From Chloroflexi bacterium RBG_16_60_22 (GTDB taxonomy: Bacteria; Chloroflexota; Dehalococcoidia; Dehalococcoidales; RBG-16-60-22): a stretch of 7,650 bases of DNA. Shown in pieces: positions 1 to 6,334 of the stretch. The notes under the pieces were generated by a model, which saw only the letters and a program-made list of their open reading frames with translations, was not told the DNA's origin and did no database searches. The first letter of the stretch is position 1, and every line of letters begins with the position of its first letter. Position numbers and translations under genes: made by a program. The stretch lies in NCBI GenBank assembly GCA_001796935.1, contig MGNX01000042.1, positions 1 to 7,650 of the forward strand. The letters run 5' to 3'.

Positions 1-978
1 AATCTTACGGATATCGACCGAAAACTGGTCGACCTTTTACAGGCGAAGTTTCTGCTGACCGGGCAGCCGTATGCGGACATCGGACTAAATCTGGGTATCA
101 GCGAGTCGGAGGTCATGGCGCGTATCCAGCAATTGAAGGCGGAAAACATCGTTCGCCAGATAGGCCCGGTATTTGATGCCGGAAGTCTCGGGTATAAGAC
201 CACGCTCGCGGCGATGAAGGTGGCCGAAGAAGAGATGGGCCGGGCCGCCCGAATCATCGCGGAGCACCCCGGCATCAGCCACGGGTACGAGAGGGACCAT
301 TATTTCAACCTCTGGGTTACGCTGGCCGTCCCGGCCAGGGGTGACCTGGAAGCGGAGCTATCAGGACTGGCGGCATCAATCAAGGCCGAATCTTTCTTTG
401 CCTTGCCGGCCGTGAAACTTTTCAAGCTCCGCACCCATTTCGCCATGGGAGGGCAAGGACCGGCTGAAGCTCCCGATAATCACCATGGCAAAATCCGCAG
501 ACGGGAGGCCCGGTTGTCTCCGGCGGACAGGATGGTAATCAACGAATTGCAGCAGGACCTGCCGCTGGTGCCGCGTCCCTTCGCACCGATGTCAGGGCAA
601 CTGGGCATGGATGAGGGCGAATTTTTATCCCGGTGCCATTCCCTGGTACAACGCAGCATCATGCGGCGCTTTGGCGCGGCGGTAAACCACCGCCAGGCCG
701 GCTTCACGGCTAACGCGATGACCGGCTGGGTCGCCCCACCGGGGAAAGTGAATGCGGCCGGCAAGCTGTTGAGTTCATGGCAAGAAGTGAGCCACTGCTA
801 CGAAAGAAGGACCAACAATCTGTGGCGCCATAACCTCTTTGCCATGATTCACGGCCGTACCAGGGAAGCGTGTCAGGAAATAGCCGACGAAGTATCCGCG
901 AAAATGGGACTTACCGATTGTATCATGCTTTTCAGCACCAGAGAGTTCAAGAAGACGAGGGTTAAATACGTGGTATGA
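1..978 (+). CDS. ahbAB: Siroheme decarboxylase, AhbA and AhbB modules fused in one chain (5' partial)
   Basis: The reading frame is open from base 1, so the start codon lies left of the window; 325 residues are visible. The ATG at 115 is internal, because the helix-turn-helix region starts before it. The protein looks like an Lrp/AsnC regulator but matches the siroheme decarboxylase branch of that fold, which removes two acetate carboxyls of siroheme to give 12,18-didecarboxysiroheme in the cytoplasm. It contains two homologous modules. Module 1 (visible residues 1-148) has a winged-helix part (about 4-52), an AhbA-like FDAGSLGYKTTLAAMKV (58-74) and SHGYERDHYFNLW (93-105). Module 2 (about 172-325) has an AhbB-like RRFGAAVNHRQAGFTANAM (222-240), SHCYERRTNNLW (264-275) and NLFAMIHG (278-285). 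A polar linker (about 150-171) joins them. The stop overlaps the next start as ATGA. Family knowledge: AhbA and AhbB are usually separate subunits, and heme d1 NirDL proteins are fused like this. A true transcription regulator is unlikely in view of these motifs and the hem neighbours. Confidence 0.87.
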   Translation, partial: NLTDIDRKLVDLLQAKFLLTGQPYADIGLNLGISESEVMARIQQLKAENIVRQIGPVFDAGSLGYKTTLAAMKVAEEEMGRAARIIAEHPGISHGYERDHYFNLWVTLAVPARGDLEAELSGLAASIKAESFFALPAVKLFKLRTHFAMGGQGPAEAPDNHHGKIRRREARLSPADRMVINELQQDLPLVPRPFAPMSGQLGMDEGEFLSRCHSLVQRSIMRRFGAAVNHRQAGFTANAMTGWVAPPGKVNAAGKLLSSWQEVSHCYERRTNNLWRHNLFAMIHGRTREACQEIADEVSAKMGLTDCIMLFSTREFKKTRVKYVV

Positions 979-1628
979 AGCAGGGCGTAGGGCTTACCTA
1001 CTATCCGGTTTTTCTCAAAGTTAAAGGCAGGAAATGCACCGTGGTCGGCGGGGGCGAGGTTGCCCTGCGTAAGGTCAGGGTTCTGCTCGAGCACGGCGCT
1101 GACGTCGAGGTCGTCAGTCCCGACCTCTGTTCGGAGCTGGCCGGACTCGCCGGGAGGGGAGAGATACGTACTCTAACCAGGAAATACCGGACGGGAGATT
1201 TAAAAAATACCTTCGTGGCCATCGCGGCCACCGGCGATGGCGGGATTAACCGACGGGTGGTGGCGGAGGCCCGCCGGAAGAAGGTGCTGGTCAACACGGT
1301 CGATGATGCCGAAAACTCCGATTTCATCGTCCCTTCGTACCTGCGCCGGGGTGATTTAACGGTGGCCGTAGCCACCGGCGGTAAAAGCCCGGCGCTGGCG
1401 CGTAAAATCCGCACCAGGCTCGAAAAGGAAATAGGCGAGGAATATAAGGCGCTGACCGACCTCATCGGCGAGGTCCGGGCCCGGCTCAAGCAGCAAGAAT
1501 TAGAAGTCGATGCCGACGGCTGGCAGGAAGCCCTCGACCTCGACCGGCTTCTCGACCTCGTGAGGCAGGGGGATAAGGAGAAAGCCAGGGCCACCCTGCT
1601 CGCCAATCTCAAGGCAAACCAGAGGTAG
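975..1628 (+). CDS. Precorrin-2 dehydrogenase / sirohydrochlorin ferrochelatase family (SirC/Met8/CysG N-terminal type)
   Basis: A 217-residue cytoplasmic protein predicted to oxidise precorrin-2 to sirohydrochlorin with NAD+, and possibly to insert Fe2+ to give siroheme. The N-terminal Rossmann fold carries the dinucleotide motif VVGGGEVALRKV (residues 23-34). The family signature NTVDDAENSDFIVPS (107-121) is followed by VAVATGGKSPALAR (130-143). By alignment from memory with the CysG siroheme synthase domain, D110 corresponds to its catalytic Asp104 and S138 to Ser128. Both are therefore present. The helical tail (about 150-217) is rich in Lys, Arg and Glu and fits the dimerisation/C-terminal domain; the length is normal for the stand-alone family. 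The ATG at 975 overlaps the previous stop (ATGA), and the only purine-rich stretch upstream (GAGG, 957-960) is far away, so translation is probably coupled to the gene before. It stands between the decarboxylase and hemA. Whether it chelates iron, or only dehydrogenates as SirC does, cannot be read from the sequence. Confidence 0.92.
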   Translation: MKQGVGLTYYPVFLKVKGRKCTVVGGGEVALRKVRVLLEHGADVEVVSPDLCSELAGLAGRGEIRTLTRKYRTGDLKNTFVAIAATGDGGINRRVVAEARRKKVLVNTVDDAENSDFIVPSYLRRGDLTVAVATGGKSPALARKIRTRLEKEIGEEYKALTDLIGEVRARLKQQELEVDADGWQEALDLDRLLDLVRQGDKEKARATLLANLKANQR

Positions 1629-1644
1629 TTTTCCGATTAAGCAG

Positions 1645-2910
1645 ATGGATATTTGTCTGGTAGGCATAAATCACCGCACGGCGCCGGTGGCTATCCGGGA
1701 AAAGGCGGCCGTCAGGTCGGGGAAACTGGACGATGCCCTGCGGCTGCTGGGCTCCCGCGTGCCTCACGGCGTGATTCTTTCCACCTGTAACCGCACCGAG
1801 GTCTATACTATCTCAGATAGCGACGGCGATACCGAGGAAGCCAGCCTCGACTTTCTGCGGAATCACCTGGAAGCTGCGGACACCGTCCTGTTCGAGCATA
1901 CCTACGTCCGGTACGGCCAGGCGGCCGTGGAGCATCTCTTCCGCACCGCCAGCGGTCTTGACTCGATGGTCCTCGGCGAGTACGAGGTCCTGGGCCAGGT
2001 GCGGCAGGCGCTGGAGATTGCCGAAAAGGCGGGGATGGTGAGCCTGCCGCTGCGCCACGTTTTTCAGAGCGCCATCCGGACCGGCCGGCGGGTGCGTGAC
2101 GAGACCGGAATAAGTAAAAACGCCTTTTCCGTCAGCTCGGTGGCGGTGGACCTGGCCTCGAAAATCGTTGGACGCCTCGAGGGCTGCAAAATGCTCGTCA
2201 TCGGGGCCGGCGAGGCGGGAAGGCTGGTGGCCAAAGCGGCTCGTGACCGGGGGGTCTCCCGGATAGTCATCGCCAGCCGGACCCGGGAGAGAGCCGCCGG
2301 CCTGACGGAAATGCTGGGCGGCATCCCCATCAGCCTGAACGATATCGAGGAGGAGCTGGATACCTGTAACATTATTGTCACCTGTGCCGATGCCCCGCAT
2401 TGTATCCTGGATGTTCCTCAGCTGGTGGCTCCCATGCAGAGACGCCCGGGTACGCCGCTGGTGATAATCGATATCGCCGTGCCGCGTAACGTGGCGCCGG
2501 CCGTGACGCAAATAAAGAATGTCTTTCTGTACAACATCGACGACCTGTCCCGGATTTCTGATAAAAACTGCCGGCAGAGGCGGTCGGAGGTAAAGGAAGC
2601 CGAGGATGTCGTCGCGGCGGAGCTGGCCAAATTCACCAGCTGGTGGCAGGACTTCAAGGTCAGACCGTTAATCCGCGCCATGATGAGCAAGGCGGAGGAG
2701 ATACGGCGCTCGCACCTGGACCGCACCGTGAAAAAATTGCCTCCGCTCTCTGACGAAGAACTCTATAGTCTGGAAATGATGACCAGGGGCATCATCGCCA
2801 GGTTACTGAAGGACCCCATCCATGTCCTTAAAGCTAACGGACACGATAACCACGAATACGCTGAAATGTTAAAAGAGCTTTTCCAGCTGAACATAGAGAG
2901 CAACAGATGA
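1645..2910 (+). CDS. hemA: Glutamyl-tRNA reductase
   Basis: Catalyses the NADPH-dependent reduction of glutamyl-tRNA(Glu) to glutamate-1-semialdehyde, the first committed step of the C5 route to 5-aminolevulinate. The 421-residue length is typical. The N-terminal catalytic domain begins with VGINHRTAPV (residues 6-15) and contains STCNRTE (46-52), whose C48 is the nucleophile that takes the glutamyl group. The family-conserved His of the EHLFR segment is H97, followed by the SGLDSMVLGE block (103-112). A Rossmann NADPH domain follows, with GAGEAG at 187-192, then a helical dimerisation domain (about 320-421). The ATG at 1645 is the only start that gives the family N-terminus, although no good Shine-Dalgarno precedes it. 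It lies 16 bases after the SirC-like gene and overlaps hemC by the ATGA quartet, placing it mid-operon and not at a separate promoter. All key residues seen are intact. Confidence 0.98.
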   Translation: MDICLVGINHRTAPVAIREKAAVRSGKLDDALRLLGSRVPHGVILSTCNRTEVYTISDSDGDTEEASLDFLRNHLEAADTVLFEHTYVRYGQAAVEHLFRTASGLDSMVLGEYEVLGQVRQALEIAEKAGMVSLPLRHVFQSAIRTGRRVRDETGISKNAFSVSSVAVDLASKIVGRLEGCKMLVIGAGEAGRLVAKAARDRGVSRIVIASRTRERAAGLTEMLGGIPISLNDIEEELDTCNIIVTCADAPHCILDVPQLVAPMQRRPGTPLVIIDIAVPRNVAPAVTQIKNVFLYNIDDLSRISDKNCRQRRSEVKEAEDVVAAELAKFTSWWQDFKVRPLIRAMMSKAEEIRRSHLDRTVKKLPPLSDEELYSLEMMTRGIIARLLKDPIHVLKANGHDNHEYAEMLKELFQLNIESNR

Positions 2911-3830
2911 GCCGAAGAATCGTCATCGGCACCAGGGGCAGCCGGCTCGCCCTGGTCCAGGCCGAGTCCGTGGCGGCCGGGATTAGAGAAAAAAACCCGG
3001 GCATTGAAGTCGGCATCAGCCGTATTGTCACCCGGGGCGACCGGGAACGCCGTGTCCCGCTCGACCGGATGGCCGGCATCGGCGTCTTTGTTAAAGAGCT
3101 GGAGGAAGCCCTGCTCGACGGCCGTATCGACCTGGCGGTACACAGCCTCAAGGACATGCCGGCCGAGATACCGGCCGGGCTGCGCCTGGCAGCGGTAATC
3201 GAGAGGGCCGACCCCGGAGATGTGCTCGTTTCCCGGGGCGAGAAGCTGGCCGGGCTTGCCGCCGGGGCCAGGATAGGAACCGGCAGCCTGAGGCGAGCCG
3301 TGCAGCTTGGCGCCTGCCGCCCCGACCTGGAGGCATGCGGCATCCGGGGAAATGTTGATACCCGGCTGCGTAAAGTGGCCTATGGCGAGTTCGACGGCAT
3401 CATTTTAGCCGCGGCGGCGCTGCAGCGGCTTGGCCTTGAGGACCGGATAAGCGAATATCTGCCGGTGGAGCACTTTTTGCCGGCGGTAGGTCAGGGGGCC
3501 CTGGCGGTGGAGACGCGTCAGGACGACAGAGAGATTATTGAAATAGTCGTTCCCCTGAACCATCTGCCCACCTGGCAGAGCATCAGCGGCGAGCGCGCCT
3601 TCCTCCGTACCCTGGGAGGCGGCTGCCGGGCGCCGATTGCGGCTCTGGGTATCGTCAAGGGCGCCACCCTGGAGCTCGATGGCATGGTCGCCGATGCCAG
3701 GGGAAAGAAGATATTGCGCCGTTCAGAAAAGGGCAGGGCCACCGCCGCGGAAGAGGTCGGCACCAGGCTGGCGCAAAAACTGCTGGGCATGGGTGCAAGA
3801 GAATTTATCGATGAGGCCGGAAAGGGATGA
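2907..3830 (+). CDS. hemC: Hydroxymethylbilane synthase (porphobilinogen deaminase)
   Basis: Polymerises four porphobilinogen units into the linear tetrapyrrole hydroxymethylbilane, in the cytoplasm. The 307 residues match the family. Domain 1 begins with IGTRGSRLALVQAE (residues 7-20) and carries the catalytic aspartate D83 in VHSLKDMP (78-85). Domain 2 shows GTGSLRR (124-130), RGNVDTRLRK (147-156) and AVGQGALAVE (193-202). Domain 3 carries C240 in LGGGCRAPI (236-244), the cysteine that covalently binds the dipyrromethane cofactor. The start ATG overlaps the hemA stop (ATGA), with a weak purine-rich GAGAG six bases upstream (2896-2900). The stop overlaps the next gene in the same way. Its product is used directly by the HemD half of the downstream fusion protein, so the gene order places consecutive enzymes next to each other. 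There is no sign of truncation or frameshift. Confidence 0.98.
   Translation: MSRRIVIGTRGSRLALVQAESVAAGIREKNPGIEVGISRIVTRGDRERRVPLDRMAGIGVFVKELEEALLDGRIDLAVHSLKDMPAEIPAGLRLAAVIERADPGDVLVSRGEKLAGLAAGARIGTGSLRRAVQLGACRPDLEACGIRGNVDTRLRKVAYGEFDGIILAAAALQRLGLEDRISEYLPVEHFLPAVGQGALAVETRQDDREIIEIVVPLNHLPTWQSISGERAFLRTLGGGCRAPIAALGIVKGATLELDGMVADARGKKILRRSEKGRATAAEEVGTRLAQKLLGMGAREFIDEAGKG
3813..3816 (+). promoter_or_regulatory. Probable ribosome binding site of cobA-hemD
   Basis: GAGG lies ten bases before the cobA-hemD ATG and inside the 3' end of hemC. It is a short core only; the ATGA overlap with the hemC stop suggests that translational coupling matters at least as much. It supports the start at 3827, which also gives the expected SUMT N-terminus. 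Confidence 0.45.
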
Positions 3831-5344
3831 AAGCCGGCAAAGTATATCTGGTGGGCGCCGGCCCGGGCGACCCGGGACTGATTACGGTGAAGGGTATTGA
3901 CTGCCTCAAGAAGGCGGATGTCATCATTTACGACCATCTGCTTGACCAGGGGCTTCTGGAAGCCGCGCCGGCGGCGGCCGAGAGGATATACGTGGGCAAG
4001 ACCGCCGGGGAGCATACCCGGCCGCAGCCTGAGATAAACCGGCTGCTGGTAGCTAAAGCTAAGGAAGGCAAAACGGTCGTCCGGCTGAAAGGCGGCGACC
4101 CGTTTGTCCTGGGGCGGGGCGGTGAGGAGGCGGAGGTCCTGGCGCAAAACGGCATCGCCTTTGAGGTCGTCCCGGGGGTAACATCGGCGGTGGCCGTGCC
4201 GGCCTACGCCGGCATCCCGGTAACGCACCGGGAGAAGGCGTCATCCTTTGCCGTCATCACCGGTCATGAAGACCCCGGTAAGGACAGCTCGAGCATTAAC
4301 TGGGAAAAGCTGGCAACCGGCGTGGATACCCTAATCTTTCTCATGGGGATGAAAAACCTGCCGGAGATAGCCGACAGGCTGATAGAATACGGCCGGCGTC
4401 CGGAAACGCCGGTAGCCGTCATCAGAGACGGCACCCGTCCCGGGCAGGCAACCGTGGTCGGCAACCTGAAGGATATCGTGTCCCGGGTGGCAGAATACGG
4501 CCTGACCGCCCCGGCGGTTATCGTGGTCGGCGACGTGATAAGTCTCCGGGAGAAGATTCGCTGGTTTGATAACCGACCCCTCTTCGGTAGGCGCATCCTG
4601 GTCACCCGGGCACGCCGCCAGGCCAGCGCTTTGAGCCGACTTCTCGCCGAGCGCGGCGCGCAGCCCGTCGAACTGCCGGCGATTGACATCCAGGCCGCCG
4701 ACCCTGGAGAACTGGACCGGGCGGCCGCCAACCTGGAAAATTATCACTGGATAATCTTTACCAGCGTCAACGGCGTCGAGGCTTTCTGGGAGCGCCTGCG
4801 ACACCTGGAACGGGACAGCCGTGCCCTCGGCGGGCTGAGGATTGGCGCCATCGGGCCGGCCACGGCGCAGGCCCTGGAGGCCAAAGGCATCACGCCTGAT
4901 TATATACCTGAGGTCTATACCAGTGAGGGCGTCATCGCCGGACTCAAAAAGCAAAATGTCACCGGGCAGAGATTTCTCCTGCCCCGCGCGGACATCGCCG
5001 ATAAGGAGCTGGTGCGGGGAATCAACCGGCTCGGCGCTTCGGTGCACGAGGTAACCGCCTACCGGACGCTCCCGGCCACCGGGGCCATCGCCCGGGCCAG
5101 ACAGATGATTACCTCGGGCGAAATTGACATCGTCACCTTTACCAGTTCGTCAACGGTGTCCAATCTGGTGGCAGCCTTCGGGGGAGAACCATTGACCATA
5201 GGCCGCGCCAGGGTCGCCTGTATCGGTCCCAAAACGGCGGAAACCGCGGCCAGGGCCGGGCTGAACGTGGATATCATCGCCCGGGAGCAGACCGTACCCG
5301 GCCTGGTAGCCGCTATCGAAGAGTATTTCAGGAAGGAGGCTTAG
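3827..5344 (+). CDS. cobA-hemD: Bifunctional uroporphyrinogen-III C-methyltransferase / uroporphyrinogen-III synthase fusion
   Basis: One 505-residue chain with two enzymes. Residues 1-243 are the SAM-dependent methyltransferase (CobA/SUMT) that methylates uroporphyrinogen III at C2 and C7 to precorrin-2. They show YLVGAGPGDPGLIT (7-20), VVRLKGGDPFVLGRGGEE (84-101), VVPGVTSA (114-121) and ITGHEDPG (144-151). Residues about 253-505 are uroporphyrinogen-III synthase (HemD), which cyclises hydroxymethylbilane with inversion of ring D. They show GRRILVTRAR (254-263), FTSVNGVEAF (311-320), AIGPATAQAL (341-350), EVTAYRT (408-414) and FTSSSTVSNLV (438-448). HemD sequences are poorly conserved, but these blocks and the position after SUMT are characteristic. 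CobA-HemD fusions are known from Firmicutes, Chloroflexota and Actinobacteria. The start overlaps the hemC stop (ATGA), with GAGG ten bases upstream. Joining the two activities sends uroporphyrinogen III towards precorrin-2, that is siroheme, alternative heme and cobalamin, which fits the absence of hemE here. Confidence 0.96.
   Translation: MKAGKVYLVGAGPGDPGLITVKGIDCLKKADVIIYDHLLDQGLLEAAPAAAERIYVGKTAGEHTRPQPEINRLLVAKAKEGKTVVRLKGGDPFVLGRGGEEAEVLAQNGIAFEVVPGVTSAVAVPAYAGIPVTHREKASSFAVITGHEDPGKDSSSINWEKLATGVDTLIFLMGMKNLPEIADRLIEYGRRPETPVAVIRDGTRPGQATVVGNLKDIVSRVAEYGLTAPAVIVVGDVISLREKIRWFDNRPLFGRRILVTRARRQASALSRLLAERGAQPVELPAIDIQAADPGELDRAAANLENYHWIIFTSVNGVEAFWERLRHLERDSRALGGLRIGAIGPATAQALEAKGITPDYIPEVYTSEGVIAGLKKQNVTGQRFLLPRADIADKELVRGINRLGASVHEVTAYRTLPATGAIARARQMITSGEIDIVTFTSSSTVSNLVAAFGGEPLTIGRARVACIGPKTAETAARAGLNVDIIAREQTVPGLVAAIEEYFRKEA
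5333..5339 (+). promoter_or_regulatory. Ribosome binding site of hemB
   Basis: AAGGAGG ends five bases before the hemB ATG and is a near-perfect Shine-Dalgarno match. It is embedded in the last codons of cobA-hemD, so ribosomes finishing the fusion protein terminate almost on top of the hemB start. It fixes the hemB start at 5345 and allows independent initiation as well as coupling. Confidence 0.85.
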
Positions 5345-6325
5345 ATGGCAGGTTTCCCGAACGTGCGCCTGCGGCGACTGCGCCGCACCGAGGCCTTAAG
5401 AGCTCTGGTCCGTGAAAACCGGGTCGAGGTCGGCGACCTCATCTATCCGCTTTTCGTCGTCGAGGGTAAGGGGCTAAAGGAGGAGATAACCTCCATGCCG
5501 GGCATCTTTCGCGGCTCGCCGGACCGGCTGTCTCCGGAGATAGAAGATATAGCCAGCCTCAAGATACCGGCGGTCCTCCTCTTCGGCATCCCGGAAAAAA
5601 AGGATGAAACCGGCTCGTCGGCCTGCCAGCCTGACGGGGTTATCCCGCAGGCGATACGCGTTATCAAGAGCGCGGCACCGGAACTCATGGTGATAACGGA
5701 TGTCTGCCTCTGCGAGTACACCAGCCACGGTCATTGCGGGGTCGTCAACGACGGGCAGGTAGATAATGACCGGACCCTGCCTCTGCTGGCTACGATGGCC
5801 CTGTCTCATGCGGCAGCCGGTGCCGATATTGTCGCCCCTTCGGACATGATGGACGGCAGGGTGAAGGTAATACGAGAGGCACTGGACGGAAAAGGCTTCC
5901 CGCATATCCCCATCATGTCTTACGCCGCCAAGTACGCTTCCGCATTCTACGGGCCTTTCCGCGAAGCGGCGGAATCAACGCCCCGGTTCGGTGACCGCCG
6001 TGGCTACCAGATGGACCCCCCCAACGTGCGCGAGGCACTGCGGGAAGTGGAGCAGGACATCAAAGAAGGCGCCGACATCGTCATGGTCAAGCCGGCCCTG
6101 GCCTATCTGGACGTGATACGGCAGGTGCGCAACGTGTGTAATTACCCCCTGGCGGCCTATAATGTCAGTGGCGAGTACGCCATGGTGAAAGCCGCCGCCG
6201 GGCGGGGCTGGCTGGATGAAAAACGGGCCGTCACGGAGATTCTGACGGCCATCAAGCGGGCCGGGGCGGATATTATCATTACCTATCATGCCAAACAAAT
6301 GGCCCGATGGCTGCAGGAAGAATAG
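5345..6325 (+). CDS. hemB: Delta-aminolevulinic acid dehydratase (porphobilinogen synthase), zinc-cysteine type
   Basis: Condenses two 5-aminolevulinate molecules into porphobilinogen; family members are homo-octamers in the cytoplasm. The length of 326 residues is standard. The N-terminal arm (RLRRLRRTEALRALVRE, residues 8-24) and the LIYPLFVVEG strand (32-41) lead into the TIM barrel. The metal site is the cysteine triad C121, C123 and C131 in DVCLCEYTSHGHCG (119-132), so this is the catalytic-zinc form and not the Asp-rich magnesium-only form. The two Schiff-base lysines are K196 in SYAAKYASAFYGPF (192-205) and K249 in MVKPALAYLD (247-256). The ATG directly follows the TAG of cobA-hemD with no spacer, and AAGGAGG lies five bases upstream inside the preceding coding end, which makes the start secure. 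This is among the best ribosome binding sites in the window. Confidence 0.98.
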   Translation: MAGFPNVRLRRLRRTEALRALVRENRVEVGDLIYPLFVVEGKGLKEEITSMPGIFRGSPDRLSPEIEDIASLKIPAVLLFGIPEKKDETGSSACQPDGVIPQAIRVIKSAAPELMVITDVCLCEYTSHGHCGVVNDGQVDNDRTLPLLATMALSHAAAGADIVAPSDMMDGRVKVIREALDGKGFPHIPIMSYAAKYASAFYGPFREAAESTPRFGDRRGYQMDPPNVREALREVEQDIKEGADIVMVKPALAYLDVIRQVRNVCNYPLAAYNVSGEYAMVKAAAGRGWLDEKRAVTEILTAIKRAGADIIITYHAKQMARWLQEE

Positions 6326-6329
6326 GGAG
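6325..6329 (+). promoter_or_regulatory. Ribosome binding site of hemL
   Basis: GGGAG, beginning at the last base of the hemB stop codon and five bases upstream of the hemL ATG, is the only purine-rich Shine-Dalgarno-like stretch in the nine-base spacer. It supports the ATG at 6335 as the hemL start. Confidence 0.7.
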
Positions 6330-6334
6330 TAACC

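Noticed and set aside
1..160. Reading the first gene as an Lrp/AsnC transcription regulator of the hem operon.
   Set aside because: The N-terminal fold is winged-helix, but the two modules carry the siroheme decarboxylase blocks and the protein is about twice the usual regulator length; the hem context favours the enzyme.
115..978. A shorter version of the first gene starting at the ATG at 115.
   Set aside because: The frame is open to base 1, and residues upstream of this ATG (LTDIDRKLVDLLQ onwards) are the conserved first helix of the fold, so the real start lies outside the window.
1001..1612. Long antisense open frame (203 codons) opposite the SirC-like gene.
   Set aside because: The product is a low-complexity run of Ser, Arg and Ala typical of the reverse complement of a GC-rich gene; the plus-strand frame encodes a recognised protein.
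1813..2511. Antisense open frame (232 codons) opposite hemA, rich in His and Gly.
   Set aside because: The composition is that of a shadow of the hemA codons; no domain is recognisable.
3518..4228. Antisense open frame (236 codons) across the hemC/cobA-hemD junction.
   Set aside because: It spans two conserved genes on the other strand and shows no family motif or good ribosome binding site that I could recognise.
4331..5047. Antisense open frame (238 codons) opposite cobA-hemD.
   Set aside because: No recognisable domain; it fully overlaps conserved SUMT and HemD coding sequence and is best explained as a codon-bias shadow.
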